Made by a program: the position numbers and the translations under genes. From Pelobates cultripes (lineage: Eukaryota > Chordata > Amphibia > Anura > Pelobatidae), in NCBI GenBank assembly GCA_933207985.1, contig OW240914.1:284012236-284076235 (forward strand): a stretch of 64,000 nucleotides of DNA. The letters are read 5' to 3'. This document shows positions 1 to 10,924 of the stretch, piece by piece (the stretch's first letter is position 1; the number at the start of each line of letters is the position of its first letter). The notes under the pieces were generated by a model. The model did not search any database and was not told the DNA's origin. It was given only the letters and a program-made list of their open reading frames with translations.

Positions 1-640
1 CATCGTGCTGTGGGGATGTTTTTCAGCAGCCGGGACTGGGAAACTGGTCAGAGTTGAGGGAAAGATGGATGGTGCTAAATACAGGGATATTCTTGAGCAA
101 AACCTGTGCCACTCTGTGCGTGATTTCAGACTAGGACGGAGGTTCACCTTCCAGCAGGACAATGACCCCAAACACACTGCTAAAGCAACACTTGAGTGGT
201 TTAATGGGCATCATGTAAATGTGTTGGAATGGCCTGGTTAAAGCCCAGACCTCAATCCAATGGAAAATCTGTGGTAAGACTTAAAGATTGCTGTTCACAA
301 GCGCAAACCATCCAACTTGAAGGAGCTGGAGCAGTTTTGCTAGGAGTAATGGGCAAAAATCCCAGTGGTAAGATGTGGCAAGCTCATAGAGACTTATCCA
401 AAGCGAATTGGAGCTGTGATTGCTGCAAAAGGTGGCTCTACAAAGTATTGACTTTAGGGGTGTTATGCACATTGACTTTTTTGTCCTATTTGTTGTTTGC
501 TTCACAAAAAAAAAAAACATCTGCAAAGTTGTGGACATGTTCTGTAAATTAAATGTTGAAAATGTTCATGTTAATTCCAGGTTGTGAGGCAACAAAACAC
601 AAAAAATGCCAAGGGGGGTGAATACTTGTGCAAGGCACTG
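1..640 (+). mobile_element. Tc1-like (DD34E) DNA transposon, right part
   Basis: The window opens inside a Tc1-like transposon. The right inverted-repeat end is visible at about 611-640 (it reads GTGCAAGGCACTG outward) and is followed by TA at 641-642, the expected target duplication. The left part lies outside the window. The transposase relic inside carries four in-frame stops, so this copy is not autonomous. The match to a Tc1 end and the TA flank are seen directly; the family assignment comes from the transposase motifs. Confidence 0.85.
2..451 (+). pseudogene. Tc1-like transposase, C-terminal half, inactivated
   Basis: This reading frame encodes the C-terminal half of a cut-and-paste Tc1 transposase. 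It shows the block around [10 protein letters not shown] with the second catalytic Asp, and SPDLNPMENLW with the catalytic Glu. Exactly 34 residues separate that Asp from the Glu, which is the DD34E spacing of Tc1 proteins. The frame is broken by stops at 239-241 (where the family has Gln before SPDLNP), 275-277 (after ENLW), 341-343 and 347-349. It then continues in the same frame to a natural-looking end, with GGSTKY followed by TGA at 449-451. The N-terminal DNA-binding half and the first catalytic Asp are outside the window. The stops look like independent point mutations, so the copy is old. Confidence 0.88.
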
Positions 641-642
641 TA

Positions 643-1127
643 TCCATCCAATTTCACAACTATTGATTACTGAACATTTGCAAAGATAAAACATTAGTAT
701 TTTGTTGACAATTGTTTTTATTTGATCAGTTGTCATTTTCTGCAAAAAATCTCTAGTTCTACATTTAAATGCTTAAAATGGCAATATTTTTATTTGAACT
801 TTGGAAGAACTGTTGTCAGGAACTTACAGAATAAAACAGAAATGTTAATTTTATTCAGACACATACGTACCTATAAATTGTCAAACCAGAGAAAATGGTA
901 ATGTTGAAGCAGTCTCTTGTTTTTTTCCAGAGCTATATGTATAAAGAATTAATATTTGGTGGCATAATCCTATTTTTAATCACAGCCTTTACGCATCTTG
1001 GCATGTTCTCCACCAGTCTTTCACATTGCTATTGGGTTACTTTATGCCACTGCTGGTGCAAAAATATCAGCTTTCTTTGATGGCTTGTGACCATCCATCT
1101 TTCTCTTTTTCTTATCAACCGCTGTCT
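643..1127. other. AT-rich sequence without recognised feature
   Basis: The only open frame is a short one (895-1080, 61 codons) without similarity I recognise. I see no exon, RNA gene or repeat boundary here. Confidence 0.4.
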
Positions 1128-1500
1128 TTAAAAAGGTACATCCTAGGGTCAGGAACACAAACATGTATAGTGTTAAACACTATCTAGCCTCCCTGCCCCT
1201 CCCCACCTCCCCGCCCCCACCTCCAAAGCCTCTCTGGCCAATCAGCATCTCCTCTTAGAGAAGCATTGATCAATGTATCTCTATGAGGAACATTCAGTGT
1301 CTCCATGCAGCAGGGTGGAGGCCCTAAATGTCTGTGCTGCACGTTGTGCCGCACTGCCCCAGGAAGCACCTCTAGTCACCATCTGAGGAGTGACCACTGG
1401 AGGTATCCCTAGGCTGCAATGTAAACACTGCCTTTTCTCTGCAAAAACTGTGTTCTACTGCCAAAGGCCTACAGGGAATGATTAAACTCACCAGAACAAA
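1128..1500. mobile_element. T2-type MITE, left part, interrupted by a LINE
   Basis: The segment starts at a TTAA (1128-1131), continues with AGGGTCAGGAACACAA (1145-1160), and contains blocks shared in reverse orientation with the MITEs at 35468-36067 and 41897-42417. Examples are the blocks around CTCTATGAGGA, GGCCAATCAGCATCTCCTC and TGTAAACACTG. The similarity stops at CACCAGAACAAA (about 1489-1500), exactly where the LINE tail begins. The missing end of the MITE is found on the far side of the LINE at about 5375-5418. TTAA targets and TTAAAGG-type termini are the hallmark of the T2 MITE family described in Xenopus. Confidence 0.7.
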
Positions 1501-1687
1501 TTATTTATTTATTTATTTATTTATAAAATATTTTACCAGGAAAGATACATTGAGATTTCTCTCGTTTTCAAGTATGTCCTGGGTCCACAAATCATTGCAT
1601 TGTTACATTAGGTACAACAAAATACAAAAACAATATTAATACACAATATATACAAAATTTAACATAGAACAGGCAGGAAATATATAA

Positions 1688-4600
1688 TCAACCATGACAC
1701 GTGCATTCTGTTTTGAGGTATGTAGAGAGGGATCTCTTAAAAGACTTTAGGCTTAGGGAAGATTTTAAATTGTGCGGGAGGTCGTTCCACAATTGCGGTG
1801 CTCTGTAGGAGAAGGAGGATCGGGCCGCTTTCTTTTTGTATTGAGGTAGACTAAGTAAAGTGCTTGTACTGGATCGGAGGTTATAGAAAGTGGGAACAGC
1901 TGGGGAAAGCATTTTGTTCAGGTAGGGTGTGAGTTTACCAGAAAAGCTCTTAAAAACAAGGCTGGAAAGATGAAGGGTGCGTCTGGATTCCAGTGACAGC
2001 CAGTTTAGTTCCTTTAGCATGTCACAATGATGGGTCCTGTAATTACATTGTAGCACAAATCTGCAGAACGAGTTATACAATGTGTTGAGTTTATTAATGT
2101 GGGATTGCGATGCAGACGCATATACTACATCCCCATAATCAATGATTGGCATCAGCATTTGCTGTACAATCTTTTCCTTTACTGTAGGGCTTAGGCAGGC
2201 TTTGTTTCTGTACAGGGCACCTAATTTAGGATAAAGTTTAGATGCAAGCTTTTCTATGTGCAGGCCAAAAGATAGATTGGGGTCTAATATCATACCCAAG
2301 TATTTGAAAGAGTGGACCGCGGTCAGTGTGCCATTTGAATTTTTGATGGATAGGTGGGGATTGTGTAATTTGTGTAATTTAGGTACCGTTCCAAAGATCA
2401 TTGTGACAGTTTTGTCAGTGTTCAGGAAGAGTTTGTTTTTTGCGATCCACTTTTCTACCTCTGTAAACTGGTCTTGGAGCAAAACCTCAAGTTGAGGTAG
2501 ATTGGATTTGCTCGCATAGATTACCGTGTCATCTGCGTACATGTGTACATTTGAGGATTGGCAGACATTAGGCAGATCATTTATAAATAATGTAAATAGT
2601 AGGGGGCCGAGAATGGAACCCTAGGGAACACCACACGTGACCGGGAGAGGGAGGGAGTCACTGTCAGAAATGGACACATATTGCGAGCGATCCGATACAT
2701 ACGATCGAAACCAGTTTAAAGAACGATCACCAATACCTGAGTTTTCGAGTTTGTGCAGTAGAATGTTGTGGTCTACTGTGTCAAAGGCCTTAGCAAAATC
2801 AAGGAAAATAGCTCCAGTTAGGGCTCCTTGTTCCATGCCAGTTTGGATGTCATTGCAAACTTTTAGGAGGGCAGTTGTAGTGGAGTGATTCTGGCGAAAG
2901 CCCGATTGATCAGGGGTCAGATAGTTTAATTGTTGGTAGTACTCACAAAGTTGCGTATGGACACATTTTTCTAAGATTTTTGACAATACAGGGAGCAATG
3001 ATATTGGGCGATAGTTAGAAACCAAAGTAGTGTCACCACTTTTATGGATAGGCACTACTCTCGCAGTCTTCCAAAGTTTGGGTATGTATCCAGACACCAA
3101 TGATTCGTTAATTAGAGTCGAGACGGGTTTAGCAATTGCCGGCGCACTGAGTTTCAACAGCATTGCTGGGATTTGATCAGGTCCGGACTGGTTTTTCATT
3201 TTTAGATTATTAAGATGTTTTTTAGTGACACTAACAGGTACAGGTCTAAAATTAAACTTATCTATATTGGGCCTTTGCAAATTTAGTGGGGCCTGATCCA
3301 CATTTGTAGTTTCAGGATACGTGTCATTTATTAGCTTGGCAATCAGGGCAGTAGAGCATCCGACAAAATAATTGTTAAAGGCATTTGCTACATCTAAGGG
3401 AAGTTGCAGGGTTTGGTTACCCACTTTGACAGTGGAGGGTTGGGAGTGGATTGGGGGAGTTTGTAGTTTATTTATGACTTTCCAAAAGTTTCTAGGGTTT
3501 GAGATGTTACTGTTCAGATTTTCATAGAAATATTGGGCCTTGGCCAGTTTTGTCTGTTTTGTGCATATATTTCGCCATTGTCTATATGCACTGTGATCAT
3601 TCATAGAGCCAGTACGCTTAAATTTTGACCACAAAGAATCCCGAAACTGGCACATTTGGATGAGGTCAGCTGTGATCCAGTTCATATGCGCTCCTTTTAC
3701 CCTCACCTTACGCAGCGGGGCATGCAAATTCCAAATTTGTAGGAGTTCAGACTGAAAGTATTCAACAGCACAGTCTAGATCTGGGATAATGTTTAATCTG
3801 TGCCATGGGAGATTCTTGATGTCATTTAAAAAGGATTCAAGATTAAATCTTTTGAAGGACCTAGTTATTTTAACCTTGAGAGAGGATTTAATAGCCTTTA
3901 TTTTGCGCACGCAGTACACTAAACAGTGATCACTGAACGTGTTTGGGAGAACACCAGCCTCCTGGATTCTATCAGGAGAAGTGGAGAGAATCCAATCTAG
4001 TAGGGTATGGTTATGGCTTTTTATGTTTATGCGAGTTGGGGAGGAGATTAATTGCGTTAGCTGCAAAGTCTTAAACAGCGTGCAAGAACTATTATTTTTA
4101 GGGTTCAGCCAATCAATATTAAAATCTCCAAAGACCAACAGTTCACTTTTTGGGTTTTGAGCTATGGTTTCACTAAGGAGATGGGCTATGTCAGATAGGG
4201 AATGCACAGGGGAGCTAGGTGGGCGGTAGATTCCTGCAACAATGATTGATTTACTGCATGGGATCTCAATTTTGACAGAAAGGAAAGATGGCAGGAGGAC
4301 TAAGGTTTTGTAAAGGGGTAAACTTTATGGAATTGTCAACATAAATAACAATGCCTCCTCCTCTCTTTGCTCTGTCATTTCTAAAACATGAATAACCCTG
4401 TATTGCAATGGCGGTGTCTGGTATTTTAGCCGTTAACCATGATTCTGAGAGCACAATGACTTTTGGTTTGTAATGGGAACACCAGGCTTGCAGTGCATCC
4501 AGTTTAGGGAGTAAACTACGGATGTTGCAGTGCACAAAAGAGAGGCCTTTTTTAGTGGGGAGATTAGGACTAGAATTAGCTGGGGGACCAGGGTTAGACT

Positions 4601-4886
4601 CCACATCATTTGCAAGGGCAAGTAACATAAGGAGTAGGAATTTGGACATCATCTTTGTTTGGCCATATATTGAATGGGATAATTTATAATTTTGTGAGGT
4701 GGGGGTTGGAGGGCTATTTTTTATAACTCTCCACCAGCACTCAGCAGATAAGTTAAAGGAACAGAGCAGGCCATGGTGTATTATAATTTGTGTTCCAGTT
4801 TGAGGTGCGTGCTTATGCTGGTAGTGGTGTGAACAAAATTGGATTGAGAAAAGGGTTATTAAGAATAACAGTATATTAGGATTCAT
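1688..4886 (-). pseudogene. LINE polyprotein: 2A-like leader, APE endonuclease, reverse transcriptase (one frameshift, one stop)
   Basis: The conceptual protein has about 1,066 codons. Residues 1-206 (4886-4266) hold two hydrophobic stretches, one at the N terminus and one at about 79-93. They are followed by the 2A-like motif DVESNPGP at about 94-101 and the start of the endonuclease (NIRSLLPKLD, LSESWL, RGGG). One base is gained or lost near 4270-4310, and the frame continues as GIYRPPSS, GDFN, LLDWIL and SDH, the remaining endonuclease motifs. The RT follows with NYRPISLLP, FLDFAKAFDTVDH (motif A Asp) and a YADD box (motif C). A TAG at 2621-2623 replaces an expected Gln codon in the GVPQGS block, and translation would otherwise continue in frame to 1688. 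The C terminus has the WNDLP block seen in CR1/L2-group proteins. The product would nick target DNA and prime cDNA from it. The frameshift and stop should abolish RT production unless they are sequencing errors. Confidence 0.85.
4584..4607 (-). other. 2A-like ribosome-skipping motif in the LINE leader
   Basis: The codons read DVESNPGP, matching the canonical D-x-E-x-N-P-G-P motif of 2A peptides, where the ribosome skips the bond between the last Gly and Pro. Immediately upstream is a leucine-rich stretch that starts at a Met-Met pair (about residues 79-80) and looks like a signal peptide. Immediately downstream the APE endonuclease begins. 2A-like sequences upstream of the endonuclease have been reported in APE-type non-LTR retrotransposons of several animals, so presence is consistent with known biology. 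Activity in this copy is an inference. Confidence 0.8.
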
Positions 4887-5370
4887 GTTAGTGGTATGAG
4901 GTGTGTAGTTGAAAATGAAACAGAAATTGTGAGAAATTTATTTATTTAACTATTTTTTTTTTTTTTTAAATAGAAGTATATGGTTTTAGTGTGTGATATA
5001 TCTATTTGTAGTGAGAGAGAGTATGTGTTCTATAGGGTTAAGAGATTGAAAGGGTGTGCTGATCAGTGGTTGCACCTGTCATTTCATTAGATTGAAAGTT
5101 GTGTGGGAGACTATCTATAAAGGAGAAAATTACCATGGGGTGGGTGGGTGAGGGGTAGGGTGGGAGGGAAAAGTCAGTCTTCCAGAAGGCTACCTGTTTC
5201 AAATGGCCATGGAACAGCTGATGGAGCTCTGAGTTCTATGCTGGACTGGGTATGTTTAAAAATCAGACTGTGGGAGAGAGATGTATATTAGGGTCAGATG
5301 GGCTAAGAGATGGGGGGGGGTGCATAGATGGAGATTTGATTTAAGGTCATTTAAGGAAAAACAAAAGCAA

Positions 5371-5418
5371 AGAATACATTAAGCTGTAGTTGTTCTGGTG
5401 ACTACAGTGTCCCTTTAA
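5371..5418. mobile_element. T2-type MITE, right end, separated by the LINE
   Basis: The stretch resumes with AAGCTGTAGTTGTTCTGG and ends AGTGTCCCTTTAA, with TTAA at 5415-5418. This is the terminal segment missing from the MITE part at 1128-1500. In uninterrupted copies (35468 and 41897, opposite orientation) these two blocks are adjacent. Confidence 0.7.
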
Positions 5419-7249
5419 GAATGGAAGTAACCTGATACTCACTGTATCCCTTTGTCAGTACAGTCTGAGTTGAGCTCTTCTTTTCCTCACTCAAAACCTT
5501 TCTTTTCCACTCTTTGTCATGGTCAATCGTTATTTTTTTTTTCAATTACTTTTGAAGTACTACTAGCACTGTTTTTGCCATCCTGCTGACCCTATTGCAA
5601 GAGGATAGTGCTGACCACTGTAGCAAATTTTATACTTTTCTCATTAAATACAATTTTGTTTGAGGTTATTACCTAGTCAGTACCTCATTAAATAGAATGA
5701 GGTGTGCCTGTGTTCTAATCTAACAGATGCTGGAATGGAATGGCTGCCATGCATGTATTAGAGATGCTGTTTTAAGAAAAATTTGGAATGGTCTCTTAGT
5801 TTTTTCCAGAGTTTTGTTAATTTCTGTATCTCTTAGCTCTTACTGCTGACCTAAGACATTTACAGAGTTTTCAAAAATGTATTAAAAATTATTTTAAAAG
5901 GATACAGTGATAATTTACCCATCGCATTTTGCACTCCTGTCCACTTCCAAGTTGGCAACAGTCTGTTTACAAATATCTAAACAATATCTAAAAGAAAGAT
6001 GCAATCATGTCAAGCTTCTTACCCTGCGTTTTCTGTGAACAAGATAACCAGACATTCTCAAAACAAAATATGTCTAAGCCAAATTTATTTAGCCAATGAC
6101 AAATTAAAAAATGTAAGAAATTCTGATGCATTTTTAATTGACATAACTTTTAATATGAATATCATACCATATTAGTTAATAGTGAAGAGATTGAAGTGAA
6201 AAGTTTGATGTTGTTGCTTTAGTGACTTTCTAAACTTCCAATTAAATTATATTAACCATATCTAACTCTTTAATATATGATATCAGTTATGCTGGAACAT
6301 AACAAAAAATAGCTTAGCTAAGATGCTCCAGGCAAAATTTAAATAAAATAGACAAAAAAAATACAGATTCATTCTAAAGTAGAGTTTGATTAAATGTTGC
6401 TACGGTGCTGAATGCTACCTTATTTCACTATATTATTTTTACTTTCTGTATTGATTTTTGCAAGAACTTTTATTCTGCCTATGTTTACTATTTGTTAAAA
6501 TCTAAATTGATATAAACAAATAAATATATAAAATCTGATAATGTGTCCATCAGTACAAACAAATCAGTTATTATCCATATATTTTACTCAATATCGATGA
6601 AAGTATTTTCATAATATATCCATTTTGCGCCTTTTCAGCTCCCTCCATGTCATTGTTTCCCTATCAGCTTCTATATTCCATTACATTCTTTCAAAAATAA
6701 TAGTAATACTAATATTAATAGTAATGAAGTTAGAACCCAAATAGCTACATAGTTTTCCATCTTGTTCATTGTCCATAACAGCTGTCATAAATCCCATCAC
6801 CCTTATAATCTTATAAATTCCATTGTCCTCAGTTATCATCCTATAAATCTCATAGCCCTTGTCAATACCCATGTGTCCAAATATTTTCCTTCTCATGCTT
6901 GCTTTGAGCTGTGTTGATCTTGTTATGCATTTAAGGTGAGTTTGCTGATTTGTCGTGGAATGCATGTTGTTGTCAGTGTTCTCACAGCAAGCAGCCTATT
7001 ATTTTAATTGTCCTTATTATGTGAGCCTATTTTGGTCTGAAGCACTTTTGAGATGGCATTGAAAGACCTCTTATCATTTTGCATTTAAGAAAATGACACA
7101 ATATGGAACACGGTGCAATTTCAGGTTAGATGTCATGGAGTCAGTACTCAAATTTTAAAGGAGTTTTAAAGTTCAGTGATATTGAACTCTTTAATTTGCT
7201 ACTTATATAGGAATTTTATAACAGTGTCTGTTTAATAGGAGTTTAATAA
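5419..7249. other. AT-rich, gene-free stretch
   Basis: Open frames here are short (longest 94 codons at 6681-6965, antisense) and have no recognisable motif. I see no RNA gene. The sequence looks like ordinary non-coding DNA with A/T runs. Confidence 0.4.
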
Positions 7250-7257
7250 CTTACAAA

Positions 7258-7538
7258 TAGAGATGTCGCGAACCGTCCGCGAACTTCTCGCGGACGGTTC
7301 GCCACGGTTCGCCACGAACTGTTCGTGGCGAACTCCGGTCAGCTGACACATCCCGGCCAATCTCCAGCAGACCCTCCCTCCCAGACCCTCCTACTTCCTG
7401 GACAGCATCCATGTTGAAGGCAGCTCTGCTGGAGATTGGCCGGGATGTGTCAGCTGACCGGAGTTCGCCACGAACAGTTCGTGGCGAACCGTGGCGAACC
7501 GTTCGCGAGAAGTTTGCGGACGGTTCGCGACATCTCTA
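7258..7538. mobile_element. hAT-type palindromic MITE with perfect 8-bp target duplication
   Basis: The element is 281 bp and close to a full-length palindrome. It begins TAGAGATGTCGCGAACC and ends with the complement, GGTTCGCGACATCTCTA. The 8 bases CTTACAAA flank it on both sides (7250-7257 and 7539-7546). An 8-bp duplication with these ends fits the hAT superfamily. The arms are rich in CGAAC/GTTCG tracts, and the centre holds a short unpaired segment around TTGAAGGCAGCT. There is no coding capacity, so it must have been moved by a transposase from elsewhere. Confidence 0.85.
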
Positions 7539-8085
7539 CTTACAAATAGAAAATAGAGCACAAAAAAGAAAAGGGGTACTTGTTCCTTTAACAAAATTGG
7601 GATTATGACAATAAGGCAGTTCAAGAGTATGTGTCAGGGAATCCATCTATGAAGTGTACTATATATGTAAGCAAGCCATGTTCTTGCCAAAGACAGGTGG
7701 TCAGTCTGTTTACTGATACAAGCAAAGGTGTATTCCGAGGGCCAGTTCCAGGGTCAATTAGTATGTTAGATAGTGAGAAGATGTAACCTGTATGCCAAGC
7801 TTGTGGTTTTTAACGTGTGATCCATCAAGATGAGAAAAGGCTAAGTCTGTTTAAACGTTCAGGGTTGGCAGAGTCATCAATGGAGTATTTGGAGGAAACA
7901 AAGAGCACCAAAGTAGGGAGGAGAGGGAGATCATGGTGGAATTGCAGGTTTCAATTTTGCTGAGCAGGAGCTGCAACTACAGAGGAAAACACAATCCTAC
8001 TACCGATCAGACTCATTAATCGAGTGCTAACCCTAAGGATACAAGTCTTAGAATAGCGGTGTACATCTAATAAGGAAATCAGCTC

Positions 8086-8854
8086 TTAAAGGAACACTAT
8101 AGTCACCTAAATTACTTTAGCTAAATCAGGGGTTCTCAACGTTAGTCCTCAGGACCCCCTACCAGTCCAGGGTTTAGGGATTACCTGGGTGTGTCTAAGG
8201 TGTTTAGAAAAAGAAAAAAAAAACCCTTAGAGTCTAAGGTGTTTTTTTCCCTTTTTCTAAACACCTGAGACACACACAGGTAATCCCCAAATCCTGGACT
8301 GGTAGGGGGTCCTGAGGACTGGGTTGAGAACCCCTGAGCTAAATAAAGCAGTTTTAGTGTATAGATCATTCCCCTGCAATTCCACTGCTCAATTCACTGT
8401 CATTTAGGAGTTAAATCACTTTGTTTCTGTTTATGCAGCCCTAGCCACACCTCCCCTGGCTATGATTGACAGAGCCTGCATGAAAAAAAAAACTGGTTTC
8501 ACTTTCAAACAGATGTAGATTACCTTAAATAATTGTATCTCAATCTCTAAATTGAACTTTAATCACAAACAGGAGGCTCTTGCAGGGTCTAGCAAGCTAT
8601 TAACATAGCAGGGGATAAGAAAAATCTTAATTAAACAGAATAAACAAAAGCCTAAATAGGGCTCTCTTTACAGGAAGTGTTTATGGAAGGCTGTGCATGT
8701 CTCATGCAGGGAGGTGTGACTAGGGTTCATAAACAAAGGGATTTAACTCCTAAATGGCAGGAGGATTGAGCAGTGAGGCTGCAGGGGCATGTTCTATACA
8801 CCAAAACTGCTTCATTAAGCTAAAGTTGTTCAGGTGACTATAGTGTCCCTTTAA
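8086..8854. mobile_element. T2-type MITE containing a nested hAT MITE
   Basis: The element runs from TTAA (8086-8089), then AGGAACACTATAGTCACCT, to AGGTGACTATAGTGTCCCT followed by TTAA (8851-8854). Inner sequence is also inverted: the block with GGAGTTAAATCACTTTGTTT near 8407-8426 faces AAAGGGATTTAACTCC near 8737-8752. A 210-bp hAT-like element at 8127-8336 interrupts it. Without that insertion and its duplicated 8 bp, the MITE would be about 551 bp. Confidence 0.85.
8127..8336. mobile_element. hAT-type MITE nested in the T2 MITE
   Basis: The element starts CAGGGGTTCTCAACG and ends TTGAGAACCCCTG. It is flanked on both sides by the same 8 bases, AGCTAAAT (8119-8126 and 8337-8344). The CAGGGGTTCTCAA terminus and 8-bp duplication are characteristic of hAT elements. 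The whole sequence folds back on itself. It has no coding capacity. Confidence 0.88.
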
Positions 8855-9892
8855 ATGCACAGTGTTATTATCGTTATAGTGAAGCTCCCTGTACCCTGGT
8901 TGGGTACCTCTGCCAAGGATGGCTTCCTAGCTGGAACCAGGGAAAACCTCAGGGCTTCTGCCCCCGTTGCTGTTCCCTGCCAAATCCTCCACGAGCTGGA
9001 ACAAGTTGCTGAACAGTGATTAAAGCCCTTTCCCTCCCAGTAACAGGACGGCATAGTTCTGGGAATACATCCGATTTTAATGAGCCAAGCTAGGCCTTTT
9101 ATGCACAGACCGCAGCAGGGTGTCTCTCTTGTAGGAATCACTGGGCATGGGTGATAATTACGTTAAAGACCAGTAAGCTAATTATATCCCAGGAACAGAG
9201 GGCCAAACACAAAAATATGAAAACATAAAAGTACCCCCAAACATACTAAAAGCTTAAAATAACCCAACAAATAATACATCCCTAAACACCCCTGATCTGA
9301 GCACCCAAGTTCTCCAAATAGCACTCAGATCCATGCAGTGTACAGGAAACGTTAAGTTCTGACCGGCCGCACACATGGTCCTATGCCCAAAATAGTTCCA
9401 GGACGTTTGGTGCTTCTGCTGGTCAGCTTTCAGGAGCTCCTGCAGCCGCAATCCGGGGTTCTCCATCTGGCTCTTAGGTAGCTTTTATTCCCCTTAGTCT
9501 CAGGCAACTTCATTCCAAAAAGCACTCTTGGCGAATTTCAAAGTGGTTCAATACCGCGAACCAAGTTGTCCTGGAACCGCACGGTCACCTCATGCCGAAA
9601 ACAGTTTCATAACAATCACGGATAAGTCCTGCTGAGATGACCGGGAACCCACAAAGTCCTCATGCCTAATTTTTTTTTTTATAGCGGTTGCAGCAAAGTA
9701 CCGTTTAGGACTATTCATGGGTTTGGTTCATGCGAACGGCCACCAGAGAGCTAGCGTTCGGTTCAGTTCGCATGAAGGGAAAGTGCCAAACAAGGGGCAC
9801 CTAGGGAAAGCTACTAATGGTGGCTGGGCAGGATAGCTCCCAAATGGTGTCCCAGACGTGGACCATAGTCGGTGGGCAGGAGGCCGGTTTCC
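8855..9892. other. Repeat-like GC-richer segment, unclassified
   Basis: Base composition is higher in GC than the surroundings, with CG-containing blocks such as AACCGCACGGTCACC. Short open frames (for example 8851-9141 antisense) show no domain. The right edge is continuous with the repeat arm at 9893-9957, so this may be the body of an antisense LTR-type element. That is an inference and I found no reverse transcriptase or gag motif. Confidence 0.3.
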
Positions 9893-9957
9893 ACACTCCT
9901 CCACGGCAAACGTACGTGGGAAGGAGCGTTTGTCACAATGGTATTATAAAACATATA
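9893..9957 (-). repeat. Inverted-repeat arm shared with 11214-11280
   Basis: About 65 bases around ACGTGGGAAGGAGCGTTTGT recur in reverse complement at 11214-11280 with few differences. The homology includes the flank ATGGTATTATAAAACATA, so both are parts of one dispersed family. The family is not identified. Confidence 0.6.
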
Positions 9958-10924
9958 TCTGACATAATTATGACATTTTTTTGGATATTCTAATAATCAT
10001 GATACTTTATTGCACCTTGACATTTTATTGTCATCTAGAACTAAAGCGTTTAAAAGAAGGTTAAAATGTTTATATTTTTATAGATTTTGTTCATCGTCAT
10101 GAAAATAAAACACTGTGAAATAACAGTGAATTCTTATCAATTATGATTATGCAATTAAATTACCTGTCTGTCTATCTATCACATTTTAATAAATGTCTGA
10201 AATCAGCATATGTTATGTTTGCCGTTATAATTTAATACATTTATGCCGTTTTACACAAGTTACAGTGGTTTAATTAAAATGGTTTTTGAGAACTAGAGAG
10301 GAGTTTTATGTAAATGCTATTAACGTAGTTCCTAATTCTTTTTAATCTTTTTGGCAATTATCTGGATAAGAGCACAAAAATCAATATCTCAGTGTTTTTA
10401 GCTGATGCAATATTATGTAAGGTAATCAAATTAAGATCTTATTTCTGGGATGAGACAAACTCCCTGGAAGTCTATAGGCAGGCCGAGGTCAGAAATCAGT
10501 AACTCAGAATGTTAAATGCAAAAATGAAAGCTGTTAATAAATAAGAAACTTTGTTCAACTGCCAGAGTAAGAAGGCTTGGTCTTTAAAAAGCAAGCACCA
10601 CTTTATCTTAGAATTGTTTTTTATTTTTTATTTTGTTGATGTCCTGTGAGGTGTACAGTACCAATTGTAGAAACATTGCTTGCGGGAGAAGGACATTTCT
10701 ATCAGTGCTGAAGAGAAATAGGTGTACATTTATGAGCACAGTAAACATGTGATAATTCTTCCACTTCTACACAGTAATGGCATAATTGAATAAAAACAAG
10801 TCTTTAGGTCGTACATATTCCCTTTTGGGCACATACTGACCAAAACTTAAAAAATTAAGTTGTAAATTCACTGTGATGGGATTTCAGCTAGGCCCAAAAT
10901 GTAGTAGGCCTAAAAGTGGCATAT
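9958..10924. other. AT-rich, gene-free stretch
   Basis: No open frame of note, no RNA gene and no clear repeat boundary was seen. Confidence 0.4.

Larger units (their letters stand above)
1501..5370 (-). mobile_element. CR1/L2-group non-LTR retrotransposon, near full length
   Basis: This is an antisense LINE of about 3.9 kb. On the element's own strand the order is a 5' region (about 5370-4887), a single open frame with a 2A-like motif, APE-type endonuclease and reverse transcriptase (4886-1688), and a short 3' region ending in an AAAT-type tandem tail (seen as TTTA repeats at 1501-1525). Such microsatellite tails, rather than poly-A, are typical of CR1/L2-group elements. The endonuclease and RT motifs support the same group. 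Crack, L2 or a related clade cannot be separated by eye. The element sits inside a T2-type MITE, so the insertion is younger than that MITE. Only one frameshift and one internal stop were found in the coding part, which suggests a fairly recent copy. The exact 5' boundary is uncertain by some tens of bases. Confidence 0.85.

Noticed and set aside
2256..4160. Sense-strand frames opposite the LINE
   Set aside because: They are shadows of the antisense LINE coding frame.
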